Positions 28,304 through 37,283 of a DNA stretch of 64,000 nucleotides are shown here, piece after piece (positions within the stretch are counted from its first letter, which is position 1; every line of letters starts with the position of its first letter). Location: assembly GCA_963706905.1 (NCBI GenBank), contig CAVPNY010000014.1:1-64000 (forward strand), read 5' to 3'. The notes beneath the pieces were generated by a model. It was not told the DNA's origin, ran no database searches, and was given only the letters and a program-made list of their open reading frames with translations. This DNA comes from CAVPNY01 sp963706905. GTDB taxonomy: Bacteria; Chloroflexota; Anaerolineae; Anaerolineales; UBA4823. The position numbers were made by a program, and so were the translations under genes.

Positions 28304-28738
28304 CTACTGGCTGGGTTTCAAAGCCCCGTCGTCAGTAAATTCAAACATCGGCCCCCAGGCCACTTCCCAGTAGTAACCATCCAGGTCGGCAAAATAGCCG
28401 CTAACACCGCCCCAAAAAGTATCCTGCGCTTCCTTCACAATGCGAGCGCCAGCCGATCGAGCGCGCTCCAGGATCTCAGTCACCTGTTCCCGGCTGCGGG
28501 CGTTGTACGCCAGGGTGAAGCCGCTGAAACCAGCGCGGGCAGTGGGGACCTGCGCGGATATATCCTTAGCCAGCTCTGCCAGTGGATACAGGGAAAGCCA
28601 CGTCCCGGGCAGCTCGACGAAGGTAATGCCATCGTTGGATGTGTTGGGGGGTGTACCCAGCACAGTTTCATAGAAGCGGGTGGCTCGATCCAGGTCCACT
28701 ACTCCCAGACAAACAATCGAAATGCGTGGAATTTGCAT
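28304..28738 (-). CDS. VOC family protein (glyoxalase/dioxygenase superfamily)
   Basis: A 144-residue protein with the two beta-alpha-beta-beta-beta modules of vicinal-oxygen-chelate proteins: an opening VDLDRATRFYETVLGTPP and a closing GYFADLDGYYWEVAWGP with the metal-ligand-type Glu. One module is too short for a full dimer-spanning enzyme, so it would act as a homodimer. The function could be lyase, resistance or binding; the sequence does not say. It lies 20 bp upstream of the monooxygenase gene on the same strand. Confidence 0.8.
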   Translation of the reverse strand: MQIPRISIVCLGVVDLDRATRFYETVLGTPPNTSNDGITFVELPGTWLSLYPLAELAKDISAQVPTARAGFSGFTLAYNARSREQVTEILERARSAGARIVKEAQDTFWGGVSGYFADLDGYYWEVAWGPMFEFTDDGALKPSQ

Positions 28739-28772
28739 GTTTGGCTCTCAATCTCTCTGTACTAAGAACGCC

Positions 28773-30327
28773 TTACCGGTATACCCTATCGAGATATGTG
28801 CATACACTCTGATCCGAGGATTCCGGCGCGAATTCCAGGATGATATAGCGTTGGTTGGAAGCGATCTCGTTTGCCAAGACGCCAGCCGCGCTGGCAAGTT
28901 CGAGGATGTCAGCAAGCGACTCACGGCTGATCACCGCATACTCTATCCCAGATTGGATCTGCTTCACTAATGAATCCTTGTTTTTAGGATAAAAGCGGTT
29001 CTCAGGATGCGCGTCCCAGACTGGTAACCGGTTGTAGACGATTACTTTATCATAGTTATAAAATGCCTGATAGGTATCATAATCTAACATCACTCTTGTG
29101 TCGTAACGGTCATGGGCCGCGGTAAAATCCCAAACCAGCCGGGCAGAGATTACATTCTCTCGCCATCCCATCACCTTCGCTGGGTAATGGTTCAGTGTGA
29201 TCACCATTGAAAAAACAATCAATAGAGAATACACTGTAATGAGCAGCCTGCGCGATGCATCCCGCGTGAATTCCCACAAGATCACAACGAGCAAAATCAA
29301 GAAATAGAAAACCAGCGCGGTGGAATAATCTGCTACCGCCATGATTAATAGTTCGTAACTGCTTGTAACGGCCTCCTGACTCTGGACGTCAAACCATCCA
29401 AATGTATCCCGAAGCCATTGAAAACCCGCCATTCCGATCGCCACTGAGTAGCACAACAGGTAAATAATATTTCGGAATTGTTTTCGATTTTTCTTCCTGG
29501 AAAACCATAGCCATAAACCAAGCAGCACCGCAAACACCAGGATAAATACCAGGTATTGGCTAAGTATTAATTGGAGATAAGTTAGAGGATTAAAATTATT
29601 ATCCACTCGCGTGTATCCCCCCCAGCGCATAAAGGCCAGAAACGCGATCAGAGCCAGTAAATCAATCGCCAGGAAGACGGCGGTTTGCATATTTCGGTCT
29701 CGGCGATCATCCATCCGAATAGAGTTTAAACCGATCAGGACTACGCCCAAGAAAAATTGCTTCCTCGCGAATCCCGATCAGCATCAAAAAGAATAACAAT
29801 TTTTCAACAAATGGACGTTTGAAATGAACCGCCAGGACGGCCAGACACCAGACGGCAGCGATCAACACACGCGGCCGCAGGTCAGCCGTCACGGAACTGA
29901 GCGTCGCCGGGAAAATGATATACAGGAGTGAAAACAGCAGCCATTGTACGGTATGTTCGCGCTGATTTAACTGTGGTAAAACCGCTAAATATAGGACAGG
30001 AAGGTAGAAAACTAGACTGAAGAAAATAAACAATGCAATTGGATCTCGGAAAATGCCATACAGCAAGACATACATGTAGCGGAAATATTCCGTGTGGATA
30101 GCGTGATAAAGATTATAAACGCCCTCAATACCCTGCAAACCGAAGATGTTATAGCCTTCAATTTGCAGCGCAAAACTTTTCGTGAGCTGCGGGTCGGTTA
30201 GACGGGCTGCCTGCTCGACGAAGTAGTTGAAATCACGCGTGTGGAACTGTAACGCGTCGCGCTTAAGAATGAGCAGATAAACGGAAAATAGTACGCACAG
30301 GATGTAAATTGATAGCGCAATGAAGAT
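28773..30327 (-). CDS. DUF2079-like polytopic membrane protein, broken
   Basis: Two open parts in different frames (29707-30327 and 28773-29750) join near 29745, next to a run of T, to give about 517 residues. The N-terminal part has FHTRDFNYFVEQAARL and several membrane helices; the C-terminal part alternates helices with a soluble end carrying YFPKNKDSLVKQIQSG-like segments. This resembles DUF2079 GT-C-type membrane proteins. There is no usual start codon: the frame opens directly after a TAG at 30328-30330, and in-frame codons continue upstream of that stop, so the 5' end is also damaged. Confidence 0.55.
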
Positions 30328-30378
30328 CTACTGTTTGTGCGTCGGAAAATGCAGAATTGGTATGTCTAAAGGATGTAA

Positions 30379-31674
30379 TTAATCAGTCTGCTGCCGGGAC
30401 TTCCTGATGAAGTATAACAACACCCCCAGGCTCACCAGTGAAAGGGTTGCCCCTGCCAGGATGAACCCCAGGTAAACTGGATCAGGACGATTGGCGACTA
30501 TCCATAGTCGTGGGTCAAAATCAACTTGCCTAAGATTGCGGACGACTTCTGTAACCCGCCAGATGCGGTAATTTTGCCATAAATCGTTCATGCTGATTAT
30601 GATGACTGAGCCGAGGATTGTGAAAATCAGAGTGGGGTTTCGATGGGGCTTGTCAAGCCAGTCCTGTAAGTAATTCACGGCGAATATCAAAATGAAGACA
30701 AAAGGTAGGCTGATGATACGAGCTGAGACGCGCTCCCCTTCCAACAAGGGGATGTGCGTCATGCGTATGAGCTCGTATATGCGGCCAATCGATAATACCA
30801 CCAGGCCTAGGACGGGTAGAGCTAAACTATGAAAACCAGGATGGTCATTGTAAACCCTTAGCCAGCGCCATAATCCAAAATAAATAAGAAAGATTGCCCC
30901 TACCAGTCCGACATACAGGTCGAGTTCCCAGATACCGAGGGGGATAGGCATCCAACTTGAGGAAATTTTGGTATTTGTCGGATAGATGGTGACCATAAAC
31001 TGCCAGATGTCAATCAGAGTGGGATATCCGCTGAAGAAACCATTGTCGAATTTGCCTAAAAGACTTGCAGCAGGCAAAATGCGCACCAGACTGAGCAACA
31101 CGGCAAACAATGCGCCTCCAGCAGCAGTCAAGAAGTAGCCCCGTTTTGCCACTGCCAGCAGACCAAGGAATATCAAAGCCCAGACATATTGATGGAACGA
31201 CCCTTGCAGAAAGATAACAAACATCAACACAGCCATTTTGGCGATCCAGCGCCAGCCTCGCTCCCCTTCCACCAATTGGAAAACCAGGACAGCGAACCAG
31301 GGAAAGAGGAAGTAACCACCCCAAGTCGCATGGCCAATGCTCAAATGGGCCAGGATATGGCCGTTAAAATTAAACAACACAAAGAGGATGAAGAACGGGA
31401 GTGGCGAGAGTGAAAACTTGCGTCTGAGCCACATAAGTCCTATATAACCCAGGCTGTACAACAGGAGAACATTTCCCGTGACGAACCTCCCAAGACTTCC
31501 GAGAGGCAGGAAACGAAGCAGGATGACCTGTGGAGAGAGGATCTGGTCTGGAATAGCCAGAAAACGATCCGAAAATTCCCCTAAAGCGTACGAGTCGGAT
31601 ATATGCAGAGGTAGTTCACCTTGACCAATGCATCTTTCAAAAAGCCAGGCGCCGGGCCTGTCACATGCGCCCAA
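30379..31674 (-). CDS. Polytopic membrane protein, GT-C glycosyltransferase-like, 5' end uncertain
   Basis: Up to 431 residues from a TTG at 31672-31674, with about ten membrane helices and the lumenal-type motif FNFNGHILAHLSIGHATWGG, reminiscent of YfhO/GT-C membrane glycosyltransferases. The assigned start has no good ribosome site, and codons upstream of a TGA continue with a plausible membrane-protein sequence (GYFFSWKIYSDFP), so the N-terminus is probably truncated or mutated. It precedes the DUF2079-like gene, and both may have belonged to one cell-surface glycan or lipid gene set. Confidence 0.6.
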   Translation of the reverse strand: MGACDRPGAWLFERCIGQGELPLHISDSYALGEFSDRFLAIPDQILSPQVILLRFLPLGSLGRFVTGNVLLLYSLGYIGLMWLRRKFSLSPLPFFILFVLFNFNGHILAHLSIGHATWGGYFLFPWFAVLVFQLVEGERGWRWIAKMAVLMFVIFLQGSFHQYVWALIFLGLLAVAKRGYFLTAAGGALFAVLLSLVRILPAASLLGKFDNGFFSGYPTLIDIWQFMVTIYPTNTKISSSWMPIPLGIWELDLYVGLVGAIFLIYFGLWRWLRVYNDHPGFHSLALPVLGLVVLSIGRIYELIRMTHIPLLEGERVSARIISLPFVFILIFAVNYLQDWLDKPHRNPTLIFTILGSVIIISMNDLWQNYRIWRVTEVVRNLRQVDFDPRLWIVANRPDPVYLGFILAGATLSLVSLGVLLYFIRKSRQQTD

Positions 31675-31807
31675 TCACGGAAAGTCAGAGTAAATCTTCC
31701 ATGAGAAAAAATAACCCCAGATTAGCACGCCTGAAATGTATCAAGCCGCCAACCAAAGCCAGGCGACCCACTGAGTCGGCGATGGGGATTCGACATCAGA
31801 TATTTTT

Positions 31808-32069
31808 TCATGATCTAGGGATTTTTTCAATCGTCTCATCAAGCTTTATCAACAGAACTGGATGGACAAAACAAATGCGATTGGTACAGCCAAAACACAG
31901 GGAATTCGTCTACCGATTCAGGCCAGGTGACGCTCTGGCTCACCGGAGTTTTTTTGTGATAACCAACCCATAGCTCCTGGGCAGTCTGGTGATGCTGCTC
32001 GAACCAGGCTCGCAGATCAGCGGGGGAGCGAAAGTAGATGATCGCCAAGGGTTCCGCCGGCAAGCTCAC
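31808..32069 (-). pseudogene. Remnant of YdeI/OmpD-associated family gene
   Basis: The first 50 to 55 residues (starting at GTG 32067-32069) match the N-terminus of YdeI/OmpD-associated proteins: IIYFRSPADLRAWFEQHH, then ELWVGYHKKTPVSQSVTWPE. After SVDE the frame loses similarity. A neighbouring frame gives LCFGCTN, the degraded counterpart of the LCFGWID motif, and stops near 31808. Normal family members have about 190 residues, so this is a frameshifted and truncated remnant. Its start overlaps the DinB stop (GTGA), showing that it was once coupled. Confidence 0.7.
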
Positions 32070-32552
32070 AGGTCAAGTCCTTTCAAACCATGCGCGCCCA
32101 GAGTCAGGGAGATCTCCCCGCCGTGATGCAGATCGTGCTCGATCAGGTGCCAGATCACCCACTGGCGGGTGATGATTTCCGGCTCGCCTTCCTCGCCGGG
32201 GAAGGTCTCAGCCCACTGCTCAGGCGTCCAGCGAGCGATGGCAGCGTGCATCCCACCCCAGGTGCGCTCGAGCCCGCTGACCAGCTCTGCGGCGCTGCGC
32301 GCCCGCCGGCCGCGCCGGTCCCAGTTGCCCAGCGCCTTGAAGTCCGCGCCGCCTTCCTCGAAATCCCAGATAAAACCAGCGCGCCCGCGCCCCGATCATA
32401 TGGGTGGCGATCATGCCAATCGAGCGCAGCTTGGGAGCATATCGCAGGGCAAGCTGTTCAGCGCTCAGCGGGCGCAGGGCAGAGACGAGAAGGATTTGAT
32501 AATCCTGCCAGCCTTGAAAAATCGTTGGGAGTAAAGCCGGATCGGTAATCAT
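32066..32552 (-). CDS. DinB family protein, frameshifted
   Basis: About 161 residues when repaired, starting at ATG 32550-32552 (MITDPALLPTIFQGWQDYQ). The first frame runs to THMIGARARWFYLG; the second, after an indel near 32365, continues DFEEGGADFKALGNWDRRG through GGMHAAIARWTPEQWAETF to LIEHDLHHGGEISL. The metal-binding histidines of the DinB four-helix fold would be those in ATHMIGA and IEHDLHHGGE. DinB proteins are metal-dependent thiol-transferase-like enzymes of unknown substrate. Confidence 0.75.
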
Positions 32553-32696
32553 ATTCAGGCTCCAGAAATCGATGCACTGCCCCTCTCCAGCGTGCAGTAA
32601 TTCAGATAAAGTTGATAGCAATTATACTATAGGCTGGTTTTTACTACGCCGCTGGTAGTTCGATCCTCGTTGGATAGCTCTGGATACGCAACAAGG

Positions 32697-32718
32697 CCTA
32701 CTACAGCCCGGTAGTAGG
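32697..32718. terminator. Stem-loop downstream of the cupin gene
   Basis: Arms CCTACTAC and GTAGTAGG with the 6-base loop AGCCCG. It lies about 80 bp past the stop of the last gene of the large minus-strand run and before the DinB start. No T-run follows, so it is only a candidate transcript end. Confidence 0.4.
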
Positions 32719-32796
32719 TTGCATGATCACGAATATCTGCGCCAATCAGTTCTAATTAATCGCTCTTACAGCGATCCGATCAGGGTTGAATTCTCT

Positions 32797-33228
32797 TTAA
32801 GTCTTTTCTTTCACGCTCTTTGCCAATTCGGTTGGAAACAGCGGATTCGGGATATCCACCGAGATATGGCGATATACTTCATCGCCCACAACTTTCCAGA
32901 TAATGGGGGTACCACGCGGAATCAGATAGATACAGGGGGCTTCGACCAGGATGGTGCGCTTTTCCTCCAGGGCGGGCGGCTGCAGATATGTAATTTCAGC
33001 CTTACCATGCGTTACAAAATCAAGTTGATCGACCCAGGTTGTCCAGCGATACTCGTAACCCGGGTAGAAATCCTCATATACCAATTGGCAAGGGGGTTCA
33101 TCAATGCCGATTCCCACCATCCGCCAAAGCCCACCTCCCAGCAGATCCAAGGGTTGGGGTTCCAGAGAGTTGAGATCATCGGGCTCTATCTTGTAATAGC
33201 TGAATTTGGAATAGTTTACCGGATACAT
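32797..33228 (-). CDS. Cupin-fold protein
   Basis: A 143-residue cytoplasmic protein. The central strands (FYPGYEYRWTTWVDQLDFVT, HGKAEITYLQPP, CIYLIPRGTPIIWKVVGDE) have the spacing of a single cupin barrel, with a histidine/glycine pair where metal-ligand motif 1 is normally found, but few other ligands. It could be a sugar isomerase-type or binding protein. It is the last gene of the transporter/sugar operon, 8 bp after the stop of the second ATPase gene, so it is likely coexpressed. Confidence 0.65.
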   Translation of the reverse strand: MYPVNYSKFSYYKIEPDDLNSLEPQPLDLLGGGLWRMVGIGIDEPPCQLVYEDFYPGYEYRWTTWVDQLDFVTHGKAEITYLQPPALEEKRTILVEAPCIYLIPRGTPIIWKVVGDEVYRHISVDIPNPLFPTELAKSVKEKT

Positions 33229-33236
33229 TCTGCCTC

Positions 33237-34250
33237 CTAATCGAATTGGATGGGTTGCTGCTCAGGCAGCACATGGCACCAAGCGTGATGCCCTGGAGAG
33301 ACTTCCGTTGCAGGGGGATCGATGTGATAACACGATTCTTCAGCGAAGCGGCAGCGGGTGTTGAAACGACATCCCGCAGGAATGGCGTAAGGAGACGGGA
33401 TCTCACCCTTCAGCGCCGGGGCTCCCTTTTTCTCTGCACCCAGGTGCGGGTGCGCCGCCAAAAGCGCAGCAGTATAAGGATGGCGCGGCCGGGCAAATAC
33501 CTGGACAGTCGGCCCAGTTTCAACAATGCGCCCCAGATACATAATTGCGACCCGATCGGAAAGCTGCGCGATCACTGAAAGCTGGTGGGCAATGAAGATC
33601 ATGCCTAAACCCAGATCGCGAATCAGCTCCCCAAACAGGTTTAAGATCTGGGCTTGTATAGAGACATCCAGGGCGCTGACAGCCTCATCGGCGATGATCA
33701 CTCTTGGTTTTAAAGCCAGGGCGCGGGCAATTGCCACCCGTTGGCGTTGGCCGCCGGAGAGGGCTCTCGGGCGCAGGTTTGCCACCGATTGCGGTAACCC
33801 TACTCGCTCCAGTAATTCCCGGACTAAGCTATCAGCGCCATCCTTATCAACCAGACCATGGATCAAGGCCGGCTCGCTGATGGCAGTTTGCACACTCATC
33901 CGAGGATTCAGTGAGCTGTACGGGTCCTGGTAGATCACCTGCATATCTCGCCGGATTTTACGCAAAGTTTCAGCGTCCGCAGCCAGCACATTCTGACCAT
34001 CAAAGGTAATGCTGCCCTGATCCGGGGCTTCCAGCCGGACGATGCAACGCGCTGTGGTCGTCTTACCACTCCCCGACTCACCCACCAGCCCCAGCACCTG
34101 GTTGGTGTCCAGATCTAAAGATATGCCGTCCAGGGCTACCAGGCGAGGTTCTGGCTTTCCTCGGACCCGGTCGATCAGCGAATATCTGCCGGGAAAATAT
34201 TTATAGATATTGTCCACCTGCAAGATGGGATGATGCGGATCAGTCGCCAC
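33237..34250 (-). CDS. ABC importer ATP-binding protein, OppF/DppF type
   Basis: About 337 residues from GTG 34248-34250 (VATDPHHPILQVDNIYKYF), 8 bp after the preceding gene; the longer open frame upstream is the shadow of that gene. Walker A GLVGESGSGKTTTARC, signature LSGGQRQRVAIARAL and Walker B VIIADEAVSALD are present, with the C-terminal oligopeptide/dipeptide-transporter extension (CRFNTRCRFAEESC). It is paired with a second ATPase, two permeases and a binding protein. The Ala in place of Pro after ADE (DEAVSALD) is usual in this group. Confidence 0.9.
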   Translation of the reverse strand: MATDPHHPILQVDNIYKYFPGRYSLIDRVRGKPEPRLVALDGISLDLDTNQVLGLVGESGSGKTTTARCIVRLEAPDQGSITFDGQNVLAADAETLRKIRRDMQVIYQDPYSSLNPRMSVQTAISEPALIHGLVDKDGADSLVRELLERVGLPQSVANLRPRALSGGQRQRVAIARALALKPRVIIADEAVSALDVSIQAQILNLFGELIRDLGLGMIFIAHQLSVIAQLSDRVAIMYLGRIVETGPTVQVFARPRHPYTAALLAAHPHLGAEKKGAPALKGEIPSPYAIPAGCRFNTRCRFAEESCYHIDPPATEVSPGHHAWCHVLPEQQPIQFD

Positions 34251-34258
34251 CAAACACC

Positions 34259-35248
34259 TCAGTCGACAAAGGGACAGGCCGAACCGTGGCCTGGATAATT
34301 GCGGTCCAGTTCTACTGGAATGGAGGCGCACTGCTCGTTAACGAACAAGCAACGCGGCTGGAAAGGACAGCCAGGCGGAAGGTCTGCCAAATTTGGGGGC
34401 TGACCAGGGATCGAAGTCAACGGACGGCGAGTCCCCTCCCGTTCCAGAATGGGAACAGCACTGAGCAGCCCGCGTGTATAGGGGTGGCGTGGCGCTTGCA
34501 TTACGGCGCTAGCCATGCCAAATTCCATGATCCTGCCGGCGTACATCACTGCGACCAGGTCACAGTTCTGGGCAACCACGCCAACATCATGCGAGACCAG
34601 AATCATAGCCATACCGGTCTCTTTGCGCAGGGAGGCCAGCAGGTTAAGAATCTGATCCTGGATGGTCACGTCCAGAGCAGTGGTGGGCTCATCGGCGAGC
34701 AGAAGCTTGGGTTGTGTCGCGATGGCGATGGCAATCATCACCCGCTGGCGCATTCCCCCGCTGAGCTGATGAGGATAGAGTTCCAGACGCTGCTCGGGGG
34801 AGGGGATGCCAACATGGTCCAGCAATTCAACCGCGCGTTGGCTGGCTTCCCGGGCTGACAGTTTCATTTTGATCTTGAGTGTTTCCGTGATTTGATCACG
34901 GATGGTAAAAACCGGATTGAGGCAGGAGGTGGGATCCTGGAAGATCATGGAAATTTCTTTACCCCGCACCTGTTCCAGCTCGCGACTGGAATAACCCAGT
35001 AAGTCGCGCCCCTGCCACAAGATGCGCCCGGCGATCACCTCGCCAGGATAGGGGACAATTCCCAGGATCGAACGGAGGGTAACACTCTTGCCACATCCAG
35101 ACTCGCCCAGCAAGCCGAGAGTTTGGTTCTTATCAATGCGCAGGGAGATGCGATCTGCCGCCAGCAAAATCCCACGCGCATCGGCAAAACCGATGCTGAG
35201 GTCCTGGATATCGAGCATGACTGGGGTGATGAGGGAAGCTTGCTCCAT
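34259..35248 (-). CDS. ABC importer ATP-binding protein, OppD/DppD type
   Basis: 329 residues from ATG 35246-35248 (MEQASLITPVMLDIQDLSIG), which overlaps the permease stop by one base (TGATG). Walker A GLLGESGCGKSVTLRS, signature LSGGMRQRVMIAIAI and Walker B LLLADEPTTALDV are complete, and the C-terminal Cys-rich OppD/F extension (CPFQPRCLFVNEQC) is present. It powers import of peptides or, as in several thermophiles and anaerobes, oligosaccharides. Here the neighbouring genes are for sugar metabolism, so a sugar-type substrate is inferred. Confidence 0.9.
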   Translation of the reverse strand: MEQASLITPVMLDIQDLSIGFADARGILLAADRISLRIDKNQTLGLLGESGCGKSVTLRSILGIVPYPGEVIAGRILWQGRDLLGYSSRELEQVRGKEISMIFQDPTSCLNPVFTIRDQITETLKIKMKLSAREASQRAVELLDHVGIPSPEQRLELYPHQLSGGMRQRVMIAIAIATQPKLLLADEPTTALDVTIQDQILNLLASLRKETGMAMILVSHDVGVVAQNCDLVAVMYAGRIMEFGMASAVMQAPRHPYTRGLLSAVPILEREGTRRPLTSIPGQPPNLADLPPGCPFQPRCLFVNEQCASIPVELDRNYPGHGSACPFVD

Positions 35249-36144
35249 CAAGCGCCCCCGCTCCCGTCGGAGCCCAGCCGGTCCGCCAGGCCATCCCCGA
35301 CCAGGCTGAAGCCGACCCCCACCAGCACGATCACCAGGCCTGGCAGGGTTGAAATCCACCAGGCGGTGAACAGATATTTTTGGCCCTGGGCTATGATAGC
35401 GCCCCACTCTGGAGTAGGAGGCGCCACACCCAGGCCGAGATACGAAAGAGCAGCCAGTGTCAAGATATTCAGCACAATATCCGACATGGAAAAGACCAGG
35501 TTCGACCGCAGCAGGTTGGGGATGCTGTGAACCAGGATGATGCGCCAGGTGGTAAAGCCCAGGGTTTGTGCGGCCATGATGTACTGTTTCTCCCGCAGCG
35601 CCAGCATTTCACCCCGGGTTAACCGGGCATACAGCGCCCAGCTCACCACCAGGACGCCGACATAAGCTCCATACAAACCCGGCCCGGTAATGGCGGTGAT
35701 GGCCAGGATTAAGACAATAAATGGGAAAGAAATCACCAGATCGACGGTGCGCATTACCAGCGTGTCGAGGAATCCACCAAAATATCCCGCCAGCGCCCCC
35801 AGGATCAGCCCAATGCCCAAAGACAGGTAGGTGGTTATGATCCCAAAAGAGAGGTCGATGCGGCCGCCGTATAATACCCGCGTAAAGATATCTCTGCCCA
35901 GGTCGTCGGTACCGAAAAGGTGCTGCAGAGAGGGAGGCTGGAGCGCCTGTGAAAGGTTCACCTCATTCGGGTTGGTAAAACCCAGCAGGGGGGCAGCCAA
36001 ACTGAGGATCGTCATCACAAGAATGATGCCTACCCCAGCCCAGAGCGTGTAAGCTGACCAGCGCCGCTGGGATACAGAGCGTTTGCGCAGGCGCTGCCAG
36101 GCGCTTTCAGGAATGTGGCCGTGGGAAACGTCGCGCACGTTCAC
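35248..36144 (-). CDS. ABC importer permease, OppC/DppC type
   Basis: 298 residues with the N-terminal helix and then the EAA region MLALREKQYIMAAQTLGFTTW. Six membrane helices; the opening loop contains TNPNEVNLSQALQPPSLQHL and FGTDDLGRDIFTRVLYG, the standard DppC signature. Start and stop overlap its neighbours (4 bp with OppB, 1 bp with OppD), giving tight stoichiometric coupling of the membrane subunits. Confidence 0.9.
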   Translation of the reverse strand: MNVRDVSHGHIPESAWQRLRKRSVSQRRWSAYTLWAGVGIILVMTILSLAAPLLGFTNPNEVNLSQALQPPSLQHLFGTDDLGRDIFTRVLYGGRIDLSFGIITTYLSLGIGLILGALAGYFGGFLDTLVMRTVDLVISFPFIVLILAITAITGPGLYGAYVGVLVVSWALYARLTRGEMLALREKQYIMAAQTLGFTTWRIILVHSIPNLLRSNLVFSMSDIVLNILTLAALSYLGLGVAPPTPEWGAIIAQGQKYLFTAWWISTLPGLVIVLVGVGFSLVGDGLADRLGSDGSGGA

Positions 36145-37079
36145 AGGCGGATCCTTGGGTCAAGCATGGCGTAGGATAAATCGACCAGCAGGTTAACAAA
36201 TACAACCGCCACCCCAAATACCAGAGTGACGGCGATAATAACCGGATAATCGCGAGCAACGATCGAAGTTACCATCAGGGAGCCCAAACCCGGGATGGCG
36301 AATACGTTCTCAATGACTACCGCGCCGGAGATGAGGAAGCCGATATTGACCCCTAAAACGGTGATCATGGCGATCAGGGAATTGCGCAGCACATGTTTGA
36401 GAAGCACCCGGCGCTTGCTCAGGCCGCGCGCCCGGGCAGCTTCGATGAATTCCGCCGAGAGGGTCTCGATCAGGCTGGAGCGAAGGCTCCTCAACAGAAC
36501 GGGCGCCAGATAAAAACCGATAGTAATAGCGGGAAGGGTCAGGCTGAGCGCCAAATTGGAAAATCCCTCGCCTAAACCGGAGGTCGGAAAGAGCTCCAGC
36601 CGCAAGCTGAAAATGAGCACCAGAATCAGCGCCGTCCAAAAAGCGGGCATGGCAAAAGTGATGGTGGTAAACAGGCGTACCAGGTGGTCGGTTGGCCGGT
36701 TTTGCCGCACCGCAGAGACCATCGCTAATGGCACGGCGATCAGCAAAGAAATCAAAATGGAGTATAGCAAGAGGTTCAGGCTGTTCACAGCGCGATCGGC
36801 GAGGATGGGTTCCACCGGCGCGCGCAGGAACAAGGAATTTCCAAACTCCAGATGAGTCGCATCGATCAAAAATTGGATATATTGGATTGGAAGCGGCTCA
36901 TTTAAGCCCAATTGATCACGCAGAATCGCAACCGATTCTTCGGTGGCCCTCGATCCCAACATTACCCGCGCCGGGTCACCGGGCACCAGATGGATCAGGG
37001 AGAAGGCGATCAGGGTAACTGCGATCAGTACCGGAATCGCCTGAACAAACCTCCGGGAAATATACAAAAGGAAAGACAA
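36141..37079 (-). CDS. ABC importer permease, OppB/DppB type
   Basis: 312 residues with a first helix and LVPGDPARVMLGSRAT, the typical DppB/OppB start. The EAA loop is SAEFIEAARARGLSKRRVLL, and the C-terminus ends in LSYAMLDPRIRL as expected. It begins 205 bp downstream of the binding-protein gene, with a large stem-loop in between, which is a common arrangement to keep membrane subunits lower than the binding protein. Stop overlaps the next start by 4 bp. Confidence 0.9.
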   Translation of the reverse strand: MSFLLYISRRFVQAIPVLIAVTLIAFSLIHLVPGDPARVMLGSRATEESVAILRDQLGLNEPLPIQYIQFLIDATHLEFGNSLFLRAPVEPILADRAVNSLNLLLYSILISLLIAVPLAMVSAVRQNRPTDHLVRLFTTITFAMPAFWTALILVLIFSLRLELFPTSGLGEGFSNLALSLTLPAITIGFYLAPVLLRSLRSSLIETLSAEFIEAARARGLSKRRVLLKHVLRNSLIAMITVLGVNIGFLISGAVVIENVFAIPGLGSLMVTSIVARDYPVIIAVTLVFGVAVVFVNLLVDLSYAMLDPRIRL

Positions 37080-37197
37080 ACGTCGCGCTCCAACAGAGAG
37101 TATCTCATGATTTTTCTATACATTGCCCGGATTGCCCGCTTTGTATAGAAAAAATCACACACAATTCTCCCAATGGACTCGGGCTGCTTCAATCTCT

Positions 37198-37246
37198 GCT
37201 GGGCAGGAATACATCTATCGGAGTGGATAGATCTATCCTGCCCAGC
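37198..37246 (-). promoter_or_regulatory. Large intercistronic stem-loop between binding protein and permease
   Basis: Outer arms GCTGGGCAGGA and TCCTGCCCAGC are perfectly complementary over 11 bp; an inner pair ATCTATC and GATAGAT (7 bp, loop GGAGTG) stacks above a small internal loop. It begins 38 bp past the binding-protein stop and lies about 120 bp before the OppB start. By analogy with malE-malF type arrangements it probably stabilises the upstream mRNA or partly terminates transcription. Confidence 0.7.
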
Positions 37247-37283
37247 CCATGCGGAAGCTGTCAGACAGCAACCCCAGTTAATT

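Noticed and set aside
32640..32720. tRNA-like phrase GGTAGTTCGATCC
   Set aside because: It cannot be folded into a cloverleaf; no acceptor or anticodon arm. A local hairpin explains part of it.
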